Of a stretch of DNA of 64,000 nt, positions 33,229 to 43,719 are shown in pieces; position 1 is the stretch's first letter; the number at the start of each line of letters is the position of its first letter. Source of the stretch: Sabethes cyaneus (Eukaryota > Arthropoda > Insecta > Diptera > Culicidae); the NCBI RefSeq assembly GCF_943734655.1, contig NC_071355.1, positions 219,667,527-219,731,526 of the forward strand, in the 5' to 3' direction. A program made the position numbers and the translations under genes. The notes below the pieces were generated by a model. That model was given only the letters and a program-made list of their open reading frames with translations. It searched no databases and had not been told where the DNA came from.

Positions 33229-34012
33229 ATGGTTATGGTTATGGTTATGGTTATGGTTATGGTAATAGTTATGGTTATGGTTATGATTATGGTTATGGTT
33301 ATGGTTATGGTTATGGTTATGGTTATGGTTATGGTTATTGTTATGGTTATGGTTATGGCTATGGTTATGGTTATGGTTATGGTTATGGTTATGGTTATGG
33401 TTATGGTTATGGTTATGGTTATGGTTATGGTTATGGTTATGGTTATGGTTATGGTTATGGTTATGGTTATGGTTATGGTTATGGTTATGGTTATGGTTAT
33501 GGTTATGGTTATGGTTATGGTTATGGTTATGGTTATGGTTATGGTTATGGTTATGGTTATGGTTATGGTTATGGTTATGGTTATTGTTATGGTTATGGTT
33601 ATGGTTATGGTTATGGTTATGGTTATGGTTATGGTTATGGTTATGGTTATGGTTATGGATATGGTTATGGTTATGGTTATGGTTATGGTTATGGTTATGG
33701 TTATGGTTATGGTTATGGTTATGGTTATGGTTATGGTTATGGTTATGGTTATGGTTATGGTTATGGTTATGGTTATGGTTATGGTTATGGTTATGGTTAT
33801 GGTTATGGTTATGGTTATGGTTATGGTTATGGTAATAGTTATGGTTATGGTTATGGTTATGGTTATGGTTATGGTTATGGTTATGGTTATGGTTATGGTT
33901 ATGGTTATGGTTATGGTTATGGTTATGGCTATGGTTATGGTTATGGTTATGGTTATGGTTATGGTTATGGTTATGGTTATGGTTATGGTTATGGTTATGG
34001 TTATGGTTATGG
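33229..34012 (+). repeat. (GGTTAT)n hexamer array, about 130 units
   Basis: GGTTAT runs for about 780 bp with scattered variants: GGTAATAGTT at 33261 and 33831, GGCTAT at 33357 and 33927, GTTATTG at about 33335 and 33581, GATTAT at about 33284, GGATAT at about 33657. Two of the variants recur at exactly 570 bp (95 units). Frames across it are artefacts. The array is not next to any sign of a chromosome end. Confidence 0.95.
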
Positions 34013-34214
34013 ATTATACCAAAGCGTTCAGAATGATCTGACAGTAAAACATTAACTTTTCTGCTCACGGATGTATTTTCATGTTGACAAAGCCGGCAAA
34101 CTGATTTAGCTTTTACCAGAGCGAAAAGCTATATTTAATTATGACGGTAGCTGTCAAGCAGCGAAAGCTTAATCGAATTTTATCGAAACTTAACGAGAGT
34201 TTTCGTTACAAATA

Positions 34215-34640
34215 AGACAATGACGTCGGATCTGTACCAAAAGGAGTGTCTCCAAAAACGAATTTTGCCGTTCATTCGATCCCACCACCATCCCGTGATG
34301 TTTTGGCCAGATTTGACAAACTGTCATTACAGCAACGTCGTTCACGAATGGTATGCAGAGAAACGGGTCCAGTTTGTTCCGAAAGACCTTAACCCACCCA
34401 GTTACCCCCAGTTCCGCCCTATTGAGAAATACTGGGCAATCATAAAGAGGAGACTCAAGGCAAAGGGAAAAGTTGTCATAGACATCAATCAGATGAAGAT
34501 CTGGTGAAATAAGATAGCCAAAACGATGGACGAAGAAAGTGTGCGCCGCCTAATGAGTCATATTACAGGAAAAGTTCGAGAATTCCTTCGAAACCGTGAC
34601 GAACAATTTTATCCGTATTTTTTCTTAAAAGTATAAATAA
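34215..34640 (+). pseudogene. DD37E transposase, C-terminal half
   Basis: The frame opens at 34220 (TTSDLYQKECLQKRILPFIRSHH) and includes FWPDLTNCHYS with the second catalytic aspartate, then WYAEKRVQFVPKDLNPPSYPQFRPIEKYW with the glutamate. Exactly 37 residues separate D and E, which defines the DD37E group known from mosquitoes. A TGA at 34505 stops the frame inside an otherwise continuing similarity (NKIAKTMDEESVRRLMSHI..KVREFLRN) up to about 34635. The N-terminal DNA-binding half and first aspartate are missing. Confidence 0.8.
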
Positions 34641-36190
34641 AATGCTACATTTGTGTAAGAAAAGCTCTTGAATTCAATAATAAATAACTGAAATACCCGC
34701 AATTGTTTTTGTTCCAATACTATCTGAAGCAAGCTTTACGACTACTTGAGCTTATAACCTGATTCTTATAGAGGTTATGAAAACATTCTTAGGAGTGGGA
34801 CACTTGACCAGAAAAAAAGTTTTATATCGGTCTTCAGAAAGTTCTTGTGGAGCTTATAATTTTATAAGCGGTTTTATGAAATTGGTCATGAAAACCACTA
34901 TACGAACGTAACAAAACTTGTAATCTTTGCTTGAGAAATGTCCTTTACTGTAACAGCTGATTACCAACTCGAATAAATAAAAAACAAGCTCATGCTCCGA
35001 ATGCGGAATATATCACCAAGGTCAAAACCTTTGCTTTTAAGTTAAAAATTAGCTAACAAATATGAAACATATGATTTGTTTTGTTTTGTGTGTGATACAA
35101 ACGTTGAGGAGTCTTTTTTGCCTTTTTGAGAAAAAATTACTTATGGTAAAGTAATGAATTTCCCAGCTCCAATTAAACAATAAACCATTGTTAAGACCCA
35201 ATACTTATAAATGTTTACATTCTCGCAAAATCCTACCCTGTCCATAGATAATACAATTTATAACAAACAAATTTTTATCAACTGATGGTATTCAAAACAA
35301 ACTAAATCCAATAAAAACAGTAAAGTGAAACTGCAATTGGCATTTTTACTGCAACGACTTTGCGGCATATTCGGAAATTGGTTTGGCATCAACAAAGAAC
35401 AAGTTGTCTAACGGCTATTACCGCAGCACATGCCAAGTCGTTTAGAGTATGCTAATTTTGTCCAAAACATAAGGCATATCGACAGACACTTTTGGCACAA
35501 ACTTCTAATTTTGAGATCAAGCTCATTTCGCTTCGTTGCAGCAGAATAAGTAAAACTGAGCCGCTTCACTTATCCTGACGAAACCATCGAAGACCCACTT
35601 GACGATAGAAAGGTACCAAGCTAATTGTTTGGCGCAGTGTTTCAGCTAAAAAGATTAATGAAATCTACTTTCCCTACTTCTTTGAGGTGGACGTGAGAGC
35701 AATGTTATATTTTTGATGTAAAAAATTGCCGTTTTAAATTTTATAATTTATGGATAGTTCGTCTATATGGAAAGTAGTTAACACTGATTCCACGATTATT
35801 TTTCTTCAACAGATCGAAAATACCGCAACTGTCGATGGATTTGCATTTATAATTTTTTCATTGATTAATGTTTTACATATAGGTATATTCCGATGAAATC
35901 ATCGAAACGAAGTAATAAACATTCCGAATTACCTAATAACCAACAAGTCACGTAAGAGTATTCGTTGTTTGTTTCAAGTTAGTGATGAGATTTTGACAGT
36001 ATTTTTAACGACCAACTACAAACGAGTGCTAAACAGCATACTGCCACTTAAATTCTGGTGTTCTACCTCGCAAAATTTGTGTCAGGAAGCACTGAGGGCA
36101 CTGAACCCGCTTTCTTCTGTGGTTCCGCTGCTAAATGGCGTTGTTCTCCCACGGGCAGCCGCCGACAGTTTTGCCAGCCCCGGAAAGTTT

Positions 36191-36268
36191 GTAAGGCATA
36201 TTTATACATACAATGTCTATTTCCATATTCATAATTTGAAGCATACTCGCTTCCCTTTTCGTTTGCAG
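36191..36268 (+). other. intron-like segment, 78 bp
   Basis: GTAAGGCAT at 36191 and TTTTCGTTTGCAG ending at 36268 make a well-formed short intron of typical dipteran length with a good pyrimidine run. The reading frame that starts at about 36052 (ATTCTGGTG...) stays open through the join and ends at a TAG near 36370. No ATG or upstream exon was found and no product is recognised, so this remains a suggestion. Confidence 0.25.
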
Positions 36269-36614
36269 ACCAGAATAATGCGAAATATGCTAACGAACCT
36301 CCGACCACGCTACAAGGTTTTGTTGGCATTTCAACATGTACCAGTACCAGCACTAGCACTAGCGAATGCTAGACAGCCGCAATTGCAAAGAAACCCGCAA
36401 ACACCTTTCATCTCGTAATGCTAACAACAGCCGGCCGATATCGCAGCGTTAACGATGGAGAAATTTTTTATTGTTATTACTAAATTGCTTAGCCTTTTGT
36501 TCCAATGCACTCGGAAAAGACTTGCCAGCAGATCCGATATTACTGCTTAACAACTCTTAGGTATTACAGCAGGAATACGCCAATCTTTGCAAAACAATCG
36601 CCGTTTATGGCCCG

Positions 36615-36645
36615 TATAAATAGGACTTAATCCGAGAATCACGTT
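36615..36645 (+). promoter_or_regulatory. TATA-box core promoter candidate
   Basis: TATAAATA at 36615-36622 is followed by TCACGTT at 36639-36645, placing a possible start 26 bp from the TATA box. A GC-rich segment with a 61-codon frame follows at 36670. No conserved gene was recognised downstream. Confidence 0.25.
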
Positions 36646-37657
36646 TCGCCGCTCAATTCAGCGATTCCTTTGGTTGGAATCGCGCGAAGCAAAAGATGCC
36701 GGTCCCATGGACCGCCGCCCGACGGGACCGGTGCGCGTTATTCCCAGCGTCCGCAGCGGCGCGGCGGTGGCCACCGCTTCTTCGAAACAACAATCATCCG
36801 CAGAGATGTTACTTGCAGCTTGTATGTAGGTACATGTTTACCCGCGAATAGCTAGCCGTAGCACCAGTAGCAGCAGCACAAAAGTGTTGCTTTAGTGGGC
36901 AGCAACATTTGCTTGGTAGAAGTATGCAGTAGGAACCACTTATTGGATTATCGCTTCAGCTGAAGCTGAGAAACATAAAGCGGAAACCAGTTGCATTCAA
37001 ATTAGGAAGCCAATCTTGTTCGGAAATAGCAAGCTCTTCTGACGGTTAGATAAAATCAGATAGCTTGTGGGAGCGGCATCTCCCACAGCTGCACGCGATG
37101 CTATGCATACTCTACTCATAGCATGCATTTGGACATTAATGAATACAACTGATAGAACATTGCGGGATGTTTAGATGGTCAAACTGCTGAAAATGGAGTA
37201 CCTATACAAAAGCTCTCCGAATACAGTTCTTTGTTTGCAGACAAAAAAGAATCACCGATTGATATTGTGTTTTATGATGAATTTTAAACGAAGTTGGGAC
37301 CCTAGTAAATAGGCAACAGCAGAAAAAGTGAACGTTATTTCGAAAATGCTATCTTGCGTTTATAAATAAAACTAATAAAAAAACTTTATTTCCATTACAG
37401 ATGCTGTTTCATCGTATATACATGTCTTCCGATGTGGGATTTGTAAAATATATCTGCTCTTCTTTTTAGGATGCAAAGCATTCCAGCTCGGCTTGCAGAA
37501 TGATACTTTTTTGAGGACGTTGGAAAACACCGACACAATGCAGCTACGGATGCAACGTACCGGATGATGCAATTGGGGGCAGGCCGTTGTTCCATTTGCG
37601 GTTATTTCCCGAGCACGTCGTGTGTCACATATCTACCTACCTATCTAGAGGTATCGT

Positions 37658-37684
37658 CTGGCTGGCTGGTTGGCTGGCTGGCTG
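37658..37684 (+). repeat. GGCT microsatellite
   Basis: About six GGCT units with one GGTT interruption. Confidence 0.8.
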
Positions 37685-40231
37685 ACTGGTAAATTCTTGT
37701 GATAACGGAGATTTTCTGCGCTTTATTCTCTTCCATGGCAGCAGCTTTGTGCATGTGAAAAATCTCGTATGATGAAACCGTAAGCAGAATAATGAAAAGC
37801 TTTCGTTTTCATTACGCTGCTCTTCAATCATCTAAAAGCCTAGGGACGAATGTTACGGGAAATGGGTCGCCAAGTTATTGTTTTTTTGAAGGACTTTCCC
37901 GTACGTGGCTGAAAGCGAAACACCACCCTATGTCCTGATGGGACCATTAGCTGTGAAGGCTTGAAGAATCACTTCCACGTGGCACTTTCTGAAGTTGCTA
38001 GCAGACACATACCTACAGTTGTGTGATGGAGAATATTATGTGCCAACCGTTTTCCATTCGGTCTGTTGGGATAACTTTAATTAAGTGTCCCCTTAAACAG
38101 CATGCCGTAAATTTAATCTCGCATGGAAGATAACTGCCATGCCGGCACTATGCATAGATAGTTGGTTACGTCTGCTTGAAACCTTTTGTTTGGTTGCAAC
38201 GATACGTGTTTATGCTCTCAGACGAAAGAGCATTCGAACGTAGAGCATGGTCGTTCACACATCCCAATCGATATATCACTATTATATGCAACGAAATTTA
38301 ATTGACCTTTGTCCTAACTCAAGCAACACATACACAATTTTATAGTTTCTTTCTTCATCTGGGAAAGTTATTTTTCAATTAATTTCGACTTTTATTTTTT
38401 CGGATATTCGAAAAATACCGTTTTCCATATTTAAATACCTTATTTATTTTACCCAACTAAGTACTAGACCGTACTCAACAATTGAACTACGGAACTTTCA
38501 CTGCGATTCTATAATCCGCTAAACGACAGTATCAATTTTGCCTTTCCATCCGGTTCGACATTTTAAAGAGTTGTAAATTGTTGAATTGCACGTTAGACTA
38601 TCAAACGAGAACACTTTGCTGCTAGAGAGCTGTGTTGTAGTTTGAAAGTAACAGATTATGTGCTTATTTTCAGTCGCATGCACGGGTACACCCTTCCGTA
38701 CGCCAAATAGGACCTACGTCGTACGAAAAACACCCCCGGCTAGGGAAAATAAATAAGCAAAAAGGTCCCCTTATAGGATTATAGGAAACGCTCTCTATGC
38801 GACCTTCAACTAGGACCAAAAGTATAATCTCCCTTTAAACAAGGTAAGTTATATACATAAAGTTCTTTAGGACCGCCATAAAAGCCTATCAGGACTACTT
38901 AAAATTCAAAATATACCACACAACTACGTAATAACATGAAACATATTGCTCACTCAATAAGCACACGTGAAAATAAAGTCCAAAATACAGTAGCTGATTT
39001 GGACAAATGCCATACTAGTATAAATTACCACTCTCGGTGTGGCCTAAAGAATGGCTTTGAGGTAGGTGCAATACTAATTGGACCAGCTGGATAGCTAGTT
39101 CGCTTGGCAGGTAATATCGGAATCAACTGGATTGCTGCACCATTTTCGCAATTTTTCCCCCAGTGGTTTTCTGTTGTTTCTGATTGGATATCATATTTTT
39201 CTTTTCTACGTTTACCATATACTAGGCATTGGATATCAGATTTCAAATTAATTGAGTTTTAATCCCAATAAATAAAATGTCACACAAAATTATAGCAACT
39301 ATTTTCCTGCTATGCAGACACCATTTATCTCTTTAGTGGTTACTATTTAACTGTGCTTAAAAACACTAGTTGTGGGAAAAAGTACTAATTTTGCACTCTT
39401 GCTTAAAATGTATAACCAAACATAACAAAAAAATACGTCAATAAAACCACAAACTTTCATGAACTCAAAAATTACACCAGTATTATAGCTATTATACCAT
39501 GAATCGTCGGAATTACCTGCGTTCATGGTACCTGATTTTTTCCAGTCAATTCCTTATTATTATTAACAATTTCTATGTTCCTTATAATTACGCTTAATTC
39601 AAATATAATGTTATAACAACAGTAAATAAAACATTCTTCTTACTTCCCCGTTGGTTCGGGAATTTTACTAAGACTTAGACTAAACTTAAGTAATAGCCTA
39701 AACTTGCCTATTAGTCAAAGGTCACTTTCTTGTTTACTACTGAAAATAATTTTTTGTCAGCTGCTTTTCGTCAGATATTTTTGTTACACGCCCAGCCCCT
39801 TTGCCACGTTCTACAATATTAACTATTTCAACATATTTGTAAACTTGCTACAACTCGTGATAATTGCATCTTTTCCCACGTTCTCTCCTAGCCACCATGT
39901 ATTTGATGAATCCAAAACTCGTTGCTTCCAATTTAAAAGGCCTATTCCTACGAGTGTACTCCATTAGGCATACAGGCGTTAGGTATTAGGTATAATGGAC
40001 AATAGGGAATGAACGTGTGAAAGGCATAATGTATGGTATGCATAACACCCATGACCGGATGAATGGCCGAATGTCATAGAAAATATTCGCTGCCCCTCGC
40101 AGTGACCGGTGTCTCCGACGGCGAGCTGCCGGCAACCCTCGCGGCCTACACCCGTTTCGCCCTAAATTTATGAAATCGTCTCGCCCGTCTATGAAAAGTC
40201 ACAAAATGTTTTTCACGAATCTATTCCAAAA

Positions 40232-40325
40232 GGTCGTTATGCCAAATGACATACATTTATGGCAATGGTTTTATGGCAGATAACATTATGCCAAGCAGCA
40301 TTATGCCAAATGAATTTATGTTTAA
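40232..40325 (+). repeat. clustered ATTATGCCAAA words
   Basis: Variants of ATTATGCCAAAYG occur about five times within 90 bp (for example about 40237, 40285, 40305) alongside TTATGGCA words. It resembles internal repeats of a decayed non-autonomous DNA element. Confidence 0.45.
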
Positions 40326-40435
40326 TGGGTGGCCCGATTCTCATTATTCTGAGATGCAACGATGATTGACTCAAGTGCGTAATCGTAGGAAAGTAACATT
40401 TTGTAAATTATGCCTAACGTCCCGTTATATCAAAC

Positions 40436-40850
40436 CTTCCAGTCGGCCTCGAGGTATGATGCTGGCCTATTAAGCAGAGATGCCAGAAGTGAAGACATGT
40501 CTTCATTTTGAAGACATTTTTGAGAATTTATTTTGAAATGTCTTCACTTAAATGTCTTCTCATGCAATTTAAATGGGCGGGTAATTCTGGAAAACCGGAA
40601 GAAGACAAATGAAGACATTTTTTCTTGATTCGAGAAAACTTTTCAAAAAATCACCTGGTAACCCTGCTAATAAGCCGGTCATCGTATGTTCGAATCTCGA
40701 TTGGGAGAGGCGGTTAGAGTCAGTTGGATCGTAGCAACTGGCCCTGCAATTGTCCTGTACTCTAACAGCTGGCTGCGAAGTCTGTCGTATAAAAACAGAA
40801 GGTCAAGTTTCGATAACGGAATGCAGCACCTAGACTTTGCGTTGCCTAGC
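40436..40850 (+). mobile_element. tRNA-derived SINE, interrupted by a MITE
   Basis: The head GAGGTATGATGCTGGCC is followed, after an inserted MITE, by CCGGTCATCGTATGTTCGAATCTCG, giving tRNA-like box A and box B. The body continues with GGTTAGAGTCAGTTGGATCGTAGC, CTGCAATTGTCCTGTAC and ends near GGAATGCAGCACCTAGACTTTGC. It is the best copy of the family also seen split at 3590-3643 and 11225-11350. Confidence 0.65.
40475..40666. mobile_element. hAT-type MITE inside the SINE
   Basis: The 192-bp insert starts CAGAGATGCCAG and ends CTGGTAACCCTG, inverted at 9 of 12 positions. It is flanked by CTATTAAG (40467-40474) and CTAATAAG (40667-40674), an 8-bp duplication with one change. CAG-type ends and 8-bp duplication are the hAT signature. 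The inside carries several GAAGACAT/ATGTCTTC words in both orientations. Confidence 0.75.
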
Positions 40851-41149
40851 ATCCATTATGTCTATCTTTCATATACATATTGTCCCACCCTATGCATATG
40901 CACCATATGCCCCTATTCCCACTACCTCGCAAACCTAAGTAACATATGAGATCTCACAATCATGGTACTGCACGTTTGCCATTTGTACTGCACCTTGCAA
41001 GGTAGCATTGAATTGCAAGTTTGAGATTATATCTTCTGAGGTGTCACCCGCTATTCTGCAGCAACTATCACAACTTGACTGTATCGCACGCCTCCTTAAA
41101 ATTCACAAAACGATGATGGACCTACAAATTGTACTGACAGAACTTATCT

Positions 41150-41345
41150 AGTGTAAACTTTTGATCCGGAGTGGCCTTCTTGAAAGCCAGTTTTGCATTC
41201 GCCGACAAAAAGCAGAGGGCTTGTGTACAAGACACGACCGCAGAGGTAACGCAGGACTACGTAAGTCTCTATGTAGCGATAGTAGCATGTACCCATGCAT
41301 GTAATAATCATTGGCGTAACTAGAGTCCCTTTCTAGGGGGGGGGC
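41150..41345. repeat. dispersed repeat, copy 1
   Basis: Words around ACAAGACACGACCGCAGAGG, GCAGGACTACGTAAGTC and GATAGTAGCATGTA (about 41226-41300) recur in reverse complement at about 57009-57093. A run of nine to ten G and a CCCCC block near 41333-41356 form its right border. No coding role was recognised. Confidence 0.6.
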
Positions 41346-41639
41346 TTTTGCCCCCGGCATCAGTAAGGATCCCGCCTTGTCTTGTCCATCATTTCCGAAA
41401 GAAATTAATCTAAATGTAATGCTTGATTATTGAAACTATGTAAAGAATTGCAGGCAACTAACTGACGCAAAGCAGCAAATGAAACGGTCAAAACTATTCT
41501 CGGATAAGAAAGTCACTGATTTTACTCGTATTGAGAATTGCTGCGTTGCGTCACATGCAGAAATATCCATTCTGCTCTGTTTCCGTTCCGAATAAATTTT
41601 AGCAGTACCTATATAGAAACAATCCGGAAAAAGGAGAGG

Positions 41640-42100
41640 ATTACCGCTCACTTTTCTATGAAATTTCACTTTCAGGACATCAATTTGGACTAAATTCAAT
41701 GTTTAAAGATAAACTCGGTTGAAAAGAAAGGGTGGTTTTGTACTTTAATAAAATTGTTTACTTTCAGGACATCAAATTGGACTACGGTAAATATTCAAAC
41801 GATAACATCGGTTGAAGACGAGGGGTGGTTTTTCCCTCTGGCGTACTTCCAAAGCACAGATATCAAATTCGCTGTGCGCGAAACGGTGCTGCGACCTTCC
41901 CAAGCTTGTTCTATTTGTGAAGTCGGTGCACAGGTTTGTTAAAGAGTGAAAAGGATAGACAAAACTTTGCACCAAATCTTCACAAACTTTCCAAATGGCA
42001 GTTCCATGAGAGTACAAGAGATCGATTTGCGCTTACATAGCGAATTGGTATAGGTTTAAACGTCGTAAAAAATTTTCGACCTGTTGAGACGGAGAGTTTC
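41640..42100. repeat. relic of the 95-bp repeat family, inverted
   Basis: ATCAATTTGGACTAAATTCA, ATCAAATTGGACTACGG, and AGCACAGATATCAAATTCG followed by AACGGTG are reverse-complement versions of unit words in the tandem array at 56430-56770 (for example AATTTGATATCTGTG). At least three partial units are recognisable here, so the family is dispersed. Confidence 0.5.
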
Positions 42101-43300
42101 TGTTACTTTCATGTGACATGTGACATGAAACATGTTCAGACTTTGATGACGTCTTTTCCAACCAATCAGGATGCGAGGTTTTCTAGTTAGACAATGCTTC
42201 ATTATTTTCAATTTTTCAATAGTGTACACTTACGAATTAATAGCATTCTTTTAATGAGCTATTAGGTATCGGAATTTTTGGTTCGAGCAGCATGTTCCTC
42301 ACAATCGTGTGGAGGATTTGTGCCTCGTCCATCTTGTCCATCTTACATCATTTATCTGGTGAGGACGGGAAGGAATAGGAAGGAAGGATAAGAGAATTTG
42401 ACAAACACAAGCACATGTAAACCAAGTGATTACTGTATTTCAAAGGAGGCACTGTAATGCTAGGTTGTTAACTTATCAATAGTGCATCTCCTACTATAGG
42501 AGTAGTAATAGCCTATAGCTTTGAACCTCTCCATGAGCTGGGGACCTATGGATACAGACTCCAAAGAGACCGTATCCCTAGGTACGGCGCTATTTGCGTC
42601 ACTGGTTTATCCGAACAAGAACTTTTTTAAAGCTGTAACTAAGCCTCAGGTTTTGCTTTTTAAGTTCAGAAGATTCAGAAAACCGTCGTCAATCGTTGAA
42701 ACGGTTTTCAGGACCTTCCACCTGACAGCTTATATTTTGGGGTTATGGATAGAGATCATTTTTAGCACATCCATATCCCCCAATTTCTCTGCATCATCCC
42801 AAGGTATAATAAAAGATACCTTGTTTTGATGCAGATTGAAAGATTCTATAACGAATCTATGAAACTCCGCTCTCTCGTTTATCATCTCCAGCTTCTCTTG
42901 GAGGCATATACGGCTGTCTACGTTTTCCGGGGAAAGTCATTTGAGCTATTTATTCAATAAACATCAAAACCACTGTTCTTCCACTAGCACGTAACCAGGC
43001 TGAAAAAACCAGCAACAATCGCTTACGCGTATCCGCTCTTGATGATGGTTTGGAAAACACACAATTATGATCACGTTTACTTATTCTACTAAACAGCTGT
43101 GAATATGCTATCACAGAACAATTCTATTTCTTTTTATCATGGAAGAACACAAAAATTTCCCTCTGATATGAAAATATAAATCAATTTTCATTCACTAGCG
43201 TTTAGCAGCATTTTGTTTTAAATGCCAGCATATGGTGCATTATTTACGCTACTACCAATATGTGAGACCTGACACGCCTGAAAAGCTTCTATCGTGTTGA
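42100..43300. other. unique sequence without recognised genes
   Basis: Contains short repeats such as CATGTGACATGTGACATG (about 42112). The 102-codon frame at 42521-42829 starts with a non-ATG codon and shows no family motif. Nothing else was seen. Confidence 0.4.
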
Positions 43301-43306
43301 CATAGC

Positions 43307-43405
43307 TAGTATTTAAGTGACAACCACTTGCTTCTGGCGTTAATGTATATGAACGTTTCAATGATACACTAGCGCCAGCAGCAAGCTGTTGTCACTGCAA
43401 AACTA
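43307..43405. ncRNA. precursor-microRNA-like hairpin candidate
   Basis: Arms 43316-43348 and 43364-43396 pair over 33 positions with only four mismatches and one G-U pair, around a 15-nt loop. A further basal stem of about eight positions extends to 43307 and 43405. Length, loop size and mismatch pattern match animal pre-miRNAs. The mature-arm candidates start near TGACAACCACTTGC (5' arm) and GCGCCAGCAGCAAGC (3' arm); I do not recognise either as a known microRNA. The alternative is a tiny foldback MITE, although no target duplication was seen. Strand cannot be fixed from sequence. Confidence 0.3.
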
Positions 43406-43719
43406 ATTATCTTCAATGAGCCCGGAATGTAGGCAATACCGACACGTTATCCATCGGTCTCTTTTGAACTGTTTTTGCAAAGCATCATTTTGCAAGTGCA
43501 GGCTATTTCGGCCGGTCGGATTTAAAAAACACAGACACCACTATAGAAAATGGCCTCAATTTAGCCGCAGCCACTTCATCATTTCTCGCGACTATAACTC
43601 AAATTCAGTAGCGTTTCATTAAAACCAAAATACACGCCGATATTCAGTAAATAATATTCTATCAACTGATATAAAAATCTTGTCTCGCATAAATATAGTT
43701 TCAACGTAATTCCTGAATA

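Larger units (their letters stand above)
34645..40230. other. largely unique sequence, no confident gene
   Basis: Mostly AT-rich. About 36050-36870 is GC-richer and holds a promoter-like stretch and an intron-like stretch listed separately. Reading frames here (35969-36418 on plus, 36063-36359 on minus) lack family motifs. About 34740-35100 and 38650-40000 show nothing beyond short direct repeats. Confidence 0.4.

Noticed and set aside
33229..34012. GGTTAT array as a telomere
   Set aside because: It is internal, flanked by ordinary sequence and transposons, not the insect TTAGG unit, and Diptera generally lack telomerase repeats.
33135..34068. Frames of YGYGYG, MVMVMV, HNHNHN and LWLWLW
   Set aside because: All arise from the GGTTAT array in different frames.
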